A stretch of 64,000 nucleotides of DNA from Stutzerimonas stutzeri (GTDB lineage Bacteria > Pseudomonadota > Gammaproteobacteria > Pseudomonadales > Pseudomonadaceae). Position 1 is the stretch's first letter, and the number at the start of each line of letters is the position of its first letter. Below are positions 45,696 to 55,470 of the stretch, piece by piece. The notes under the pieces are model-generated. The model ran no database searches. It saw only the letters and a program-made list of their open reading frames with translations, and had not been told where the DNA came from. Where the stretch lies: positions 682,001 to 746,000 of the forward strand of contig NZ_CP073105.1 in the NCBI RefSeq assembly GCF_018138085.1, read 5' to 3'. Both the position numbers and the translations under genes were made by a program.

Positions 45696-46553
45696 CTAGA
45701 GCACCACCGTGCGGTTGGCGTGCAGGAATACCCGGCGTTCGAGGAAATAGCCGACCGCCTTGGCCAGGGTCAGACATTCGATGTCGCGGCCCTTGGCGAT
45801 CAGGTCTTCGGGATAGTGGGTGTGGTCCACCGGTTCGACGCCCTGGGCGATGATCGGCCCTTCGTCGAGGTCGTTGTTGATGAAATGCGCGGTGGCGCCG
45901 ACCAGCTTGACGCCTTTCTGGTACGCCTGGTGGTAGGGCTTGGCGCCCTTGAAGCCGGGCAGCAACGAGTGGTGGATGTTGATGGCGCGGCCGTCGAGCG
46001 TGCGGCAGAGCTCGGGCGAGAGCACTTGCATGTAGCGTGCGAGCACCACCAGTTCCGCGCCGCTGTCCTCGATCACCTGCAGCACCTGGCGCTCCTGGGC
46101 CGGCTTGTCGCGCGGGTCGAGCGGGAAATGGTGATAGGGGATGCCGTGCCAGCGCGCCAGTGGTTCCAGATCCGGGTGGTTGGACACCACCGCGGCGATG
46201 TCCATCGGCAACTGGCCGATACGCTGGCGGTACAGCAGATCGTTCAGGCAGTGATCGGACTTGGACACCATGATCACCACCTTGGCCCGGTAGCCCGGAG
46301 GCGTCAGCTCGGTGTGCATGTCGAAGGGCGTGACGCGCTCGATCAAGCCGGCACGGAATGCCGTTTCATCGAAGCCGTCCGGCGCGCGGAATTCGACCCG
46401 GATGAAGAAGCGATTGACCAGGCGATCATCGAAGCTGTGGTGCTCGGTGACATAGCAGCCCTGTTCGAACAGATAACGGGTCACCACGTCGACCGTGCCG
46501 AGCAGGCTCGGGCTGTTCGCGGTGAGAATCCAGGTATCGGGCGTGCGGCTCAT
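45696..46553 (-). CDS. purU: Formyltetrahydrofolate deformylase
   Basis: PurU splits 10-formyl-tetrahydrofolate into formate and tetrahydrofolate, keeping the folate pool balanced. The 285-residue protein has an N-terminal ACT domain (ILTANSPSLLGTVDVVTRYLFEQG) and a formyltransferase domain with the catalytic INIHHSLLPGFKGAKPYHQA and ATAHFINNDLDEGPII. The start is MSRTPDTWIL because GGGAG is well spaced for it. The gene sits between soxG and fdhA, so it probably recycles one-carbon units from sarcosine oxidation. Confidence 0.95.
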   Translation of the reverse strand: MSRTPDTWILTANSPSLLGTVDVVTRYLFEQGCYVTEHHSFDDRLVNRFFIRVEFRAPDGFDETAFRAGLIERVTPFDMHTELTPPGYRAKVVIMVSKSDHCLNDLLYRQRIGQLPMDIAAVVSNHPDLEPLARWHGIPYHHFPLDPRDKPAQERQVLQVIEDSGAELVVLARYMQVLSPELCRTLDGRAINIHHSLLPGFKGAKPYHQAYQKGVKLVGATAHFINNDLDEGPIIAQGVEPVDHTHYPEDLIAKGRDIECLTLAKAVGYFLERRVFLHANRTVVL

Positions 46554-46569
46554 GTTCATCTCCCAAGCT

Positions 46570-46645
46570 GGGCGGGCGTAGGGTGGGGCGCGTCGCTCGC
46601 GCGGCATCCTTGCGTCACTGGTTTGAGGCGGACGTGCGAGGCGCC
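46570..46645. repeat. REP-like sequence between soxG and purU
   Basis: A GTAGGGTGGGGCGCG arm begins near 46578 and is followed by palindromic stretches (GCGTCGCTCGCGCG and GGCGGACG with CGTCCGCC). It is a degenerate member of the GTAGGGTGG family seen elsewhere in the window. Confidence 0.5.
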
Positions 46646-46659
46646 GTCCGCCCTGGGTT

Positions 46660-47289
46660 TCACGCCTCGATCGCCAGCCCATACTCGGCGCTGGCATCCT
46701 GCAGCCAGAGCCAGATGTAGTCGGCGAAGCTGCGCCGTACCACCAGCTCCCAGACATCTTCGGCGGTGTGACGGATGATCAGCTGGCTCTTGGCGAAGTG
46801 TGTGCCCACCGCCTTGCCCACCGGGAAATTGCTCGGGTGCACGTCGTAGGGCGTCGACTTCATCAGCAGCTCGCGAACCTTTTCGCCGGAGAGCTCGACC
46901 AGGGTCTGGCCGCCGCTGACGTTGACGATCTGGATGTGCTGCCCGGCCAGGGCCTCGCGCAACCGCTGTTCGGTGGCGAATTCCTCGCCCTCCGGCACGA
47001 TCAGCAGCCATTCATCCGGACCCATCCATTGCAAGGAGGTCTCGCCGTTCGCCACCAGCGTCAGCGCCACCGGCAAATCCATGCCGAGGACATCCTGTAC
47101 GCCTTTGGCGAAGGCCGGGGCGTGGGCGTCGCCACGCAGGGTCAGGTGCCCGCGCAGCTTCTTTTCACGCAGGGTGATGCCGGCGCCGGATTTGCCCTTG
47201 CCCACCAGCTCGGCGAGGCCGGCATGGTGCAGCGGGGATTGCCCTTCAATCGTGTCGGGGCGTTGTTTGTAGACGTTGACTGCGGTCAT
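46660..47289 (-). CDS. soxG: Sarcosine oxidase gamma subunit
   Basis: SoxG is the small non-catalytic gamma subunit of the four-subunit sarcosine oxidase. The 209-residue protein has the family pattern SPLHHAGLAELVGKGKSGAGITLREKKLRGHLTLRGD, WMGPDEWLLIVPEGE, and a C-terminal half related to glycine-cleavage T-protein (STPYDVHPSNFPVGKAVGTHFAKSQLIIRH). It lies downstream of soxA, with 207 bases between them that hold a REP pair. Confidence 0.94.
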   Translation of the reverse strand: MTAVNVYKQRPDTIEGQSPLHHAGLAELVGKGKSGAGITLREKKLRGHLTLRGDAHAPAFAKGVQDVLGMDLPVALTLVANGETSLQWMGPDEWLLIVPEGEEFATEQRLREALAGQHIQIVNVSGGQTLVELSGEKVRELLMKSTPYDVHPSNFPVGKAVGTHFAKSQLIIRHTAEDVWELVVRRSFADYIWLWLQDASAEYGLAIEA

Positions 47290-47363
47290 GGTTCACCTGC
47301 CTGGGCGCTGTGGGGCGCCGTTGGAATTCTTGGTGTGGCGTTTTATGCGCTCGCCGAAGCATC

Positions 47364-47474
47364 GCCCCCTCACCCCTGCCCTCTCCCCAAAGGGGCGAGG
47401 GAGTTGTTCGTGCATGACCGCAACACCGTTGCCATCCCCTCTCCCCACTGGGGAGAGGGTTAGGGTGAGGGGGC
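47364..47474. repeat. REP pair between soxA and soxG
   Basis: A 25-base arm (47364-47388, beginning GCCCCCTCACCCCTG) and an inverted arm (47450-47474, ending GGGTGAGGGGGC) match except for two positions. Each is followed or preceded by its own short CTCCCC/GGGGAG hairpin. This CCCTCACCC type is distinct from the GTAGGGTGG type elsewhere in the window. Confidence 0.85.
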
Positions 47475-47496
47475 GGAGTCCAGCCATACACATCGG

Positions 47497-50400
47497 TCAC
47501 ACGTTCTGCCGTTCGCCTTTCGGGTCGTAGAACACCGAGCTGACGATCTCGGCCTCGATCACGCTGCCATCGACCAGCGGCGCGTAGACCCGCTCACCGA
47601 TGCGCTTGAGGCCGCCCTTGACCAGGGCCATGGCGAAGGAATAACCCATCGCCGCGCTCATGTAGCTGGAGGTGACGTGGCCGACCATGGTCATCGGTAT
47701 GGGCTGCTTGGGATCGAAGACCAGCTGTGCGCCTTCGGGCAGCACCTTTTTCGGGTCCAGCGGCTTGAGGCCGACCAGTTGCTTGCGGTTTTCCTTGAGG
47801 CAATCCTCGCGGTTCATGCCACGCCAGCCGATCCAGGAGAACGGCTTGGTACGGCCGACGCACCAGCCCATGTTCAGGTCGTCCGGGGTCACCGAGCCAT
47901 CGGTGTCCTGGCCAACGATGATGAAGCCCTTCTCGGCACGCAGTACGTGCATGGTCTCGGTCCCGTAGGGCGTCAGGCCGTGCTTCTTGCCCGCCTCGAT
48001 GATCTGCTCCCACACACCCAGGGCGTAGTCGGCCTGGACGTTGACTTCGTAGGAGAGCTCGCCGGTGAAGGAGATGCGGAACACCCGTGCCGGTACGCCG
48101 CCGACCTTGCCTTCCTTCCAGGTCATGAAGGGGAAAGCGTCCTTGTCCAGGTCGATGTCGGTGACTTCGGCCAGCAGCTTGCGGCTGTTGGGACCGGACA
48201 GCGTCATGGTCGCCCAGTGGTCGGTGACCGAGGTGAAGTACACCTTCAGCTCCGGCCATTCTGTCTGGTGGTAGATCTCCAGCCATTCCATCACCCGTGC
48301 GGCACCGCCGGTGGTGGTGGTCATCAGGAAGTGGTTGTCGGCCAGACAAGCGGTCACGCCGTCGTCGAAGACCATGCCGTCTTCCTTGCACATCAGGCCA
48401 TAGCGCGCCTTGCCCACGTCCAGCTTGGTCCAGGCGTTGGTGTAGACGCGGTTGAGGAACTCGCGCGCGTCCGGGCCCTGGATGTCGATCTTGCCGAGGG
48501 TCGACGCGTCGAGGATGCCCACCGCGTTACGCACGGCCAGGCACTCGCGGGCCACGGCTGCATGCAGATCCTCGCCCTTCTTCGGGAAGTACCAGGGGCG
48601 CTTCCACTGGCCGACGTCCTCGAACTCGGCGCCGTTCTTGATGTGCCAGGCCTGCATGGCCGTGTAGCGCTTGGGCTCGAACAGCTCGCCGCAGTGACGG
48701 CCGGCGATGGCACCGAAGGTGACGGGCGTGTAGTTCGGGCGGAACATCGTGGTGCCCATTTCGGCAATGCTGATGCCCATCGAGTGGGCGGCAATCGCCA
48801 GGCCGTTGATGTTGCCCAGCTTGCCCTGGTCGGTGCCGAAGCCCAGCGCCGTGTAACGCTTGACGTGCTCGACCGACTCGAAGCCTTCACGGGTGGCGAG
48901 CTTGATGCCGGCCGCGGTGACGTCGTTCTGCAGGTCGACGAACTGCTTGGGCGCACGCTCGGTGGGCTTGTCGTGGGGTACATGGAACAGCGCGACGCTG
49001 GCTTCCTCGGCGCGCTGTTCGACCTTCGGCACGCTGCCGGTGACGACCTTGAAACCAGTCTCGACGGCCGCCTTGGCGCCAGCCTCGAAACCGTCGGCAA
49101 GAGCGTCGCCGAGGGCGAACACGCCATTCACCGCGCCAGCGCAGCTGCGCTGCTGGAAGCCCTCGCCGGGGACGAAGGCGAGGATGTCTTCGCGCCAGAT
49201 CGGACGGCCGCCGAGGTGCGAGGCCAGGTGGACTACTGGACTGTAGCCGCCGGAGCTGGCGATCAGGTCGCAATCGACCACCTCGCCAGAACTGGTGACT
49301 TTATGGTTGGCGATGTCGATGGAGCAGATGCGTGCGCCGGTGACGCGCTTGCTGCCGCGCGCTTCGACCACCGCGCTGCCGGTGAGTACGCGGACGCCGC
49401 GCTTGCGCGCTTCTTCGACCCAGGCACCACGCGGGTTGCTACGTGCATCAGCCACCGCGACCACCTGATGGCCGGCGTCAAGCCAGTCGAGCACGGCCCG
49501 GTAGGCGTAGTCGTTGTTGGTCGACAGCACCAGCTGACGGCCAGGAACCACGCCGTAGCGGCGCACGTAGGTGGATACGGCGTCGGCAAGCATGTTGCCG
49601 GGCACGTCGTTGTTCGAATAAACCAGCGGACGCTCGTGGGCGCCGGTCGCCAGCACCACGCGCTTGGCCCGCACGCGGTACATGCGTTGCCGCACGATTC
49701 GTTGCCCCAGCGCACCCATGGGCGCGACTTCACCGAGATGGTCGGCCAGGCGCTGGTGGATGGTGAGGAAATTGTGGTCGTGATAGCCGTTCACGGTTGC
49801 CCGCGGCAGCAGCGTCACGTCAGGCATCTTCGCCAGCTCGGCGATGGCGCTGGCGGCCCAGTCGGCGGCGGGCTTGCCATCGAGCTTCTCGCGAGTGCTG
49901 AGCAGGCTGCCGCCGAACTCTTCCTGTTCGTCGGCCAGGATCACCCGGGCGCCACTGCGGCCAGCGGCCAGGGCGGCAGCCAGACCCGCAGGGCCGGCAC
50001 CGACCACCAGCACGTCGCAGTGCTGGTTCACGTGGTCGTAGCTGTCCGGGTCATTTTCGGTCGGTGCGCGGCCCAGGCCTGCGGCCTTACGGATGTACTT
50101 CTCGTAGGTCAGCCAGAGGTTCTGCGGGTACATGAAGGTCTTGTAGTAGAAACCGGGCGGCATCATCCCGCCGCCGACCTTGCCGAGAATCCCCATCAGG
50201 TCGGTGTTGACACTCGGCCAGCCGTTCACGCTGTTGGCGGTCAGGCCGGCGTACAGCGCTTGTTGAGTGGCACGCACGTTGGGGATCTGCGTCGCTTCGG
50301 TGCCGCCGATCTGCAGTACGGCATTGGGCTCCTCGGACCCGGCGGCGACGATGCCGCGAGGACGCGAGTACTTGAAGCTGCGGCCGACCACATCGACGCC

Positions 50401-50529
50401 GTTGGCCAGCAGTGCAGCGGCCAGGGTGTCACCGGCGTAGCCCTGGTAGGTTTCGCCGTTGAAGGTGAAGGTCAGGGAGCGGTTGCGGTCTATGCGGCCG
50501 CCCTGGGAAAGACGATTGACCTGGCTCAT
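47497..50529 (-). CDS. soxA: Sarcosine oxidase alpha subunit
   Basis: SoxA is the large subunit of heterotetrameric sarcosine oxidase, which oxidises sarcosine to glycine and passes the methyl group to tetrahydrofolate. The 1010-residue protein has a ferredoxin-like N-terminal segment, an NAD-binding domain (CDVLVVGAGPAGLAAALAAGRSGARVILADE), a second dinucleotide region, and a C-terminal aminomethyltransferase domain. That last domain carries LDASTLGKIDIQGPDAREFLNRVYTN and ENRKQLVGLKPLDP and binds folate. Length and domain order are standard. It overlaps soxD by four bases (ATGA). Confidence 0.97.
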   Translation of the reverse strand: MSQVNRLSQGGRIDRNRSLTFTFNGETYQGYAGDTLAAALLANGVDVVGRSFKYSRPRGIVAAGSEEPNAVLQIGGTEATQIPNVRATQQALYAGLTANSVNGWPSVNTDLMGILGKVGGGMMPPGFYYKTFMYPQNLWLTYEKYIRKAAGLGRAPTENDPDSYDHVNQHCDVLVVGAGPAGLAAALAAGRSGARVILADEQEEFGGSLLSTREKLDGKPAADWAASAIAELAKMPDVTLLPRATVNGYHDHNFLTIHQRLADHLGEVAPMGALGQRIVRQRMYRVRAKRVVLATGAHERPLVYSNNDVPGNMLADAVSTYVRRYGVVPGRQLVLSTNNDYAYRAVLDWLDAGHQVVAVADARSNPRGAWVEEARKRGVRVLTGSAVVEARGSKRVTGARICSIDIANHKVTSSGEVVDCDLIASSGGYSPVVHLASHLGGRPIWREDILAFVPGEGFQQRSCAGAVNGVFALGDALADGFEAGAKAAVETGFKVVTGSVPKVEQRAEEASVALFHVPHDKPTERAPKQFVDLQNDVTAAGIKLATREGFESVEHVKRYTALGFGTDQGKLGNINGLAIAAHSMGISIAEMGTTMFRPNYTPVTFGAIAGRHCGELFEPKRYTAMQAWHIKNGAEFEDVGQWKRPWYFPKKGEDLHAAVARECLAVRNAVGILDASTLGKIDIQGPDAREFLNRVYTNAWTKLDVGKARYGLMCKEDGMVFDDGVTACLADNHFLMTTTTGGAARVMEWLEIYHQTEWPELKVYFTSVTDHWATMTLSGPNSRKLLAEVTDIDLDKDAFPFMTWKEGKVGGVPARVFRISFTGELSYEVNVQADYALGVWEQIIEAGKKHGLTPYGTETMHVLRAEKGFIIVGQDTDGSVTPDDLNMGWCVGRTKPFSWIGWRGMNREDCLKENRKQLVGLKPLDPKKVLPEGAQLVFDPKQPIPMTMVGHVTSSYMSAAMGYSFAMALVKGGLKRIGERVYAPLVDGSVIEAEIVSSVFYDPKGERQNV

Positions 50530-50852
50530 GCCTTGACTCCTTGGTCGACGGCCTTCTTCGCAGCGAGAGACGCCTCAGTCACGCTGGGGCGCTCGCCGAT
50601 CTTGTAGGTCTCGAGAATTTCGTAGCTCACCGTGTGACGGGTGACGTTGAAGTACTGGCGGCAACCTGCCGCGTGGATCCACAGCTCGTGGTGGATGCCG
50701 CGCGGGTTGTCCCGGAAAAACAGGTACTCGCCCCATTCCTCGTCGGTGCAGGCGTTCGGGTCCAGCGGGCGGGGGATGTGCGCCTGGCCGCCCGCGTGGA
50801 ACTCTTCTTCGGAGCGCAGTTCGCCACAGTGAGGGCAGAAGATATGCAGCAT
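50526..50852 (-). CDS. soxD: Sarcosine oxidase delta subunit
   Basis: SoxD is the zinc-binding delta subunit of sarcosine oxidase. The 108-residue protein has the zinc ligands C6, C9 (FCPHCGELR), H60 and C64 (WIHAAGCRQYF), and the conserved RDNPRGIHHELW. It overlaps soxA by an ATGA junction and follows soxB by 56 bases. Confidence 0.96.
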   Translation of the reverse strand: MLHIFCPHCGELRSEEEFHAGGQAHIPRPLDPNACTDEEWGEYLFFRDNPRGIHHELWIHAAGCRQYFNVTRHTVSYEILETYKIGERPSVTEASLAAKKAVDQGVKA

Positions 50853-50908
50853 GGTCGGTACCTCCAGAAAACCTTCCCCCCTCCGCCGTCGGCGGAGGGG
50901 GCACTAAA

Positions 50909-52159
50909 TCAGTGTGCGACCCCAGCCGCGCCGTGTTCGTCGATCAAGGCGCCGTTGTGGAAACGTTCGATCGAGAACGCCTTGGCCAGCGGGTGCATTT
51001 CACCTTTGGCCAGGCTGGCCGCGAACACGTGGCCCGAACCCGGTGTGGCTTTGAAGCCGCCGGTGCCCCAGCCGCAGTTGAAGAACAGGTTCTTCACCGG
51101 GGTCTTGGCGATGATCGGGCAGGCGTCCGGGGTGGTATCGACGATGCCGCCCCATTGGCGATTCATGCGCACCCGCGAAAGGATCGGGAACATCTCGACG
51201 ATCGCCTGCAGGGTGTGTTCGATGGTGGGGTAGGAGCCACGCTGGCCGTAGCCGACATAGCTGTCGATGCCGGCGCCGATGACCAGGTCGCCCTTGTCCG
51301 ATTGGCTGATGTAGCCATGCACGGCGTTGGACATGATCACGGTGTCGATGATCGGCTTGATCGGCTCGGATACCAGCGCCTGCAGCGGATGGGATTCGAG
51401 TGGCAGACGGAAGCCGGCCAGCTTGGCCATGTGCCCGGAGTTACCGGCGGTGACCACGCCGACACGCTTGCCGCCGATGAAGCCCTTGGTGGTCTCCACG
51501 CCGATGCACACGCCATTTTCCTTGCGGAAGCCGATCACTTCGGTCTGCTGGATCAGGTCCACGCCGAGGGAGTCGGCGGCACGCGCATAGCCCCAGGCCA
51601 CCGCATCGTGACGGGCGACGCCGCCGCGACGCTGCAGCGAGGCGCCGAGAATCGGGTAGCGGGTGTTCTTCGAGCAATCCAGGTAGGGAATCATCTCCGC
51701 CACCTGCTTGGCGTCCACCACCTCACCGTCGATACCGTTGAGGCGGTTGGCGCTGACCCGGCGCTCGATGTCGCGCATGTCCTGCAGGGTGTGGCCCAGG
51801 TTGAACACGCCGCGCTGGGAAAACATCACGTTGTAGTTGATGTCCTGGGACAGGCCTTCCCACAACTTCATCGCGTGTTCGTAGAGGCGCGCCGACTCAT
51901 CCCACAGGTAGTTGGAACGCACGATGGTGGTGTTGCGCGCGGTATTGCCGCCGCCCAACCAGCCTTTCTCGATCACCGCGACGTTCTTCACGCCGAATTC
52001 TTTCGCCAGGTAATAGGCCGTGGCCAGGCCGTGGCCACCACCGCCGACGATGACCACGTCATAAACCGGCTTGGGCTTGGGGTTGCGCCACATGCGCTGC
52101 CAGTTTTCGTGGTGGCTGAATGAATGCTTGAGCAGGCCGAAGCCGGAATAACGTTGCAT
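50909..52159 (-). CDS. soxB: Sarcosine oxidase beta subunit
   Basis: SoxB binds non-covalent FAD and covalent FMN and carries the sarcosine dehydrogenation site. The 416-residue protein has the FAD motif YDVVIVGGGGHGLATAYYLA (residues 33-52), and a QRRGGVARHDAVAWGYARAAD segment where H184 is the likely FMN-attachment histidine. It ends with the PVKNLFFNCGWGTGGFKATPGSG region typical of SoxB. It is the first sox gene, after glyA, in the order glyA-soxB-soxD-soxA-soxG. Confidence 0.97.
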   Translation of the reverse strand: MQRYSGFGLLKHSFSHHENWQRMWRNPKPKPVYDVVIVGGGGHGLATAYYLAKEFGVKNVAVIEKGWLGGGNTARNTTIVRSNYLWDESARLYEHAMKLWEGLSQDINYNVMFSQRGVFNLGHTLQDMRDIERRVSANRLNGIDGEVVDAKQVAEMIPYLDCSKNTRYPILGASLQRRGGVARHDAVAWGYARAADSLGVDLIQQTEVIGFRKENGVCIGVETTKGFIGGKRVGVVTAGNSGHMAKLAGFRLPLESHPLQALVSEPIKPIIDTVIMSNAVHGYISQSDKGDLVIGAGIDSYVGYGQRGSYPTIEHTLQAIVEMFPILSRVRMNRQWGGIVDTTPDACPIIAKTPVKNLFFNCGWGTGGFKATPGSGHVFAASLAKGEMHPLAKAFSIERFHNGALIDEHGAAGVAH

Positions 52160-52274
52160 GTCGAATGCTCCTGAAAAACGACCGCCTCAAAGCGGTGATG
52201 CGACTCGTAGCGGGGTGCCGCTCAGCGATCCACCGACTGGCGGTGAATCGCGGCTGCGCCTTGTAGCCTACGAA

Positions 52275-53528
<1,254 letters not shown>

Positions 53529-53968
53529 CGCGGATCTCCTAAGGGCGCAACGGCGCCATTCGCCTCGGTGAAGGCCTTGGTCTGTCTGGATGCGATGGTA
53601 GGGCTGGGCCCTGGTGGGAAGATGCCTGCCTGCGCCTTGTGAGAGTTCGTTTGCGACATGCTCAGTCGTTCTCGGAAATCATCGCAGCGCCTCGGCTGTC
53701 GCCCTCGACTGGTTGGTCACGCACAGGCCGGATGTCGACCCCGATAACAGCCGGAGACGACGCGTCGGATGCCGTCGGGGTGCCGCTGAAAAGGGGGCGT
53801 ACGAAAAGTGCGCTTCAGCGCGGATCACAGGCGTGGCGGGGCTTTGACGCTGTTGCGTCCGGCCTGGTCGGTGCGTCTGGAGAGTGGATCGGTTGGCTGC
53901 GGGGGGATTTGCGCCGCAGACCCGGCCGGGCGGCCAGGTCTGCGGTCAAGGGAGCGGGAGGAGGGGGC
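53529..53968. promoter_or_regulatory. Upstream region of the glyA-sox operon
   Basis: This 440-base gap between gbcB and glyA should hold the glyA-sox promoter. It contains GCGACAT at 53653-53659, a string also found upstream of gbcB/gbcA and, inverted, near dgcA, which may be part of a GbdR site. Beside the gbcB stop, CCGCAGACC (53914-53922) and GGTCTGCGG (53937-53945) form a 9-bp hairpin that could end the gbcB transcript. No gene is seen. Confidence 0.45.
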
Positions 53969-55069
53969 TCAGTAGTCGATGACGACGTCGCCCTTGGGCA
54001 CGCTGCAGCAAGACAGGATGTAACCTTCTGCGACATCTTCGTCGGTGATTCCGCCGTTGTGCTCCATGGTCACCTCGCCGGCGGTCTTCAAGACCTTGCA
54101 GGTGCCGCAGATGCCCATACCGCACGCCTTGGGGATGTGCAGGCCGAGTTGCGCGGCGGCCGAATGGACGGTTTCGTTAGGGCCGACCCGGATGCTCTTG
54201 CCGGTCGCGGTGAACTCGACCTGTTTGAGATCGGCGAGCGGTACGTCGGGCGCCTCGGCAGCCTGCTCGGCCAGTTCCTTGACGTCTTCGCGCACGTCTG
54301 CCGGCGTCGCGCCGAAGGATTCCTCGTGGTAGCGCTGCATGTCGAAGCCGTTGGCCTGCAGCAGTCGCTTGACTGCGTTCATGTACGGGGTCGGTCCGCA
54401 GCAGAAGATTTCCCGTTCAGCGAAATCCGGTGCGATCAGCTCCAGCATGCGCTGGTCGAGGTAGCCGCGATAACCGGCCCAGGCCTCGCCCATGCCGTGC
54501 TTCTCGCAAATGATGTGCAGGCTGAAGTTGTTGACCCGCGAGGCCATGTGCTCCAGCTCGCGGTGGAAGATGATGTCCTTGGGCGAGCGGGCGCTGTGGA
54601 CGAACACCATGTCGACGTTGGCATTGGTGTCGAAGAACCAGCGGGCCATCGACATGACCGGCGTGATGCCGACGCCGCCGGACAGGAATAGCGCTCTCTC
54701 GGTGGGGAAGTCGATGGCGTTGAACAGGCCGACCGGGCCGTGTACCGGTAGCAGATCGCCCTCGCTGAGGTTGTCGTGCAGCCAGTTGGACACCTTGCCG
54801 CCGGGGATGCGCTTGATGGTCAGCGAGAAGCTGTAGGGCACCGAGGGTGAGCTGGCGATGGTGTAGGAGCGCATCACCTGCTGCCCGTCTATCTCCAGCT
54901 CCAGGGTGACGAACTGACCCGGCTTGAAGAAGAACATGATCGGCTGGTCAGACATGAAGCAAAAGGTGCGAACGTCCCAGGTCTCCTGGATGACCTTCAC
55001 GCAGCGCACCAGATGGCGGCCGTTGGTCCATGTCTGGGTATTGACCGGATTGAGGAAATTACTGGACAT
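53969..55069 (-). CDS. gbcB: Glycine betaine monooxygenase reductase subunit GbcB
   Basis: GbcB supplies electrons from NAD(P)H to the Rieske oxygenase GbcA. The 366-residue protein has an FAD domain (MRSYTIASSPS), a pyridine-nucleotide domain (LFLSGGVGITPVMSMARWF, FCCGPTPYMNAVKRLL), and a C-terminal plant-type [2Fe-2S] domain (ACGMGICGTCKVLKTAGEV and LSCCS). The start MSSNFLNPVN has GAGGTGGAGC upstream; the in-frame extension reaches into the divergent promoter region and is unlikely. It is divergent from gbcA. Confidence 0.96.
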   Translation of the reverse strand: MSSNFLNPVNTQTWTNGRHLVRCVKVIQETWDVRTFCFMSDQPIMFFFKPGQFVTLELEIDGQQVMRSYTIASSPSVPYSFSLTIKRIPGGKVSNWLHDNLSEGDLLPVHGPVGLFNAIDFPTERALFLSGGVGITPVMSMARWFFDTNANVDMVFVHSARSPKDIIFHRELEHMASRVNNFSLHIICEKHGMGEAWAGYRGYLDQRMLELIAPDFAEREIFCCGPTPYMNAVKRLLQANGFDMQRYHEESFGATPADVREDVKELAEQAAEAPDVPLADLKQVEFTATGKSIRVGPNETVHSAAAQLGLHIPKACGMGICGTCKVLKTAGEVTMEHNGGITDEDVAEGYILSCCSVPKGDVVIDY

Positions 55070-55470
55070 GCTCCACCTCGATTGCGCGCTGGCTACAACG
55101 GCCTTTTGATTAAGGCCTTTTCCAGGGCTGCGACTGCACGACGCATGGCCCTTCTGGCGCAGAATTGTGCGCAACGCAATACCGTGTCACTTACCTGTTC
55201 GCGACATCGGCATGCTTATCGCGACCAGCGCGATGTCACGGGGATTCCAGAGTCGGAAACGGATGTGTGCCTGTCGCCCATGGATAAGGTTTCCCTCTTG
55301 CGCCGCGACACACTCGGTCGCAGCCGAGCAAGGGAAGGCGATCTCGCCGGAGTCGCTTTCTTATTGATGGCCCATGCCGTCCGGCTCGCCGCCTTGCGTA
55401 GTAACCGAATAGCCATTTTTTTCGCCAGCCACAGACGCCTGCAAGGCGCGGCCGGCTTGAGGAGCAACCG
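55070..55470. promoter_or_regulatory. Divergent gbcB/gbcA control region
   Basis: The 401-base region carries both promoters. TCGCGAC occurs twice as a direct repeat (55199-55205 and 55219-55225), with starts exactly 20 bases apart, the two-turn spacing common for AraC-family activators. An inverted pair, GACATCG (55203-55209) and CGATGTC (55231-55237), overlaps it. This is the best candidate GbdR site in the window. No coding sequence is seen. Confidence 0.5.

Noticed and set aside
47677..50607. Plus-strand open frame of 976 codons over soxA and soxD
   Set aside because: Very long but wholly antisense to well-identified sox genes; no domain is recognisable.
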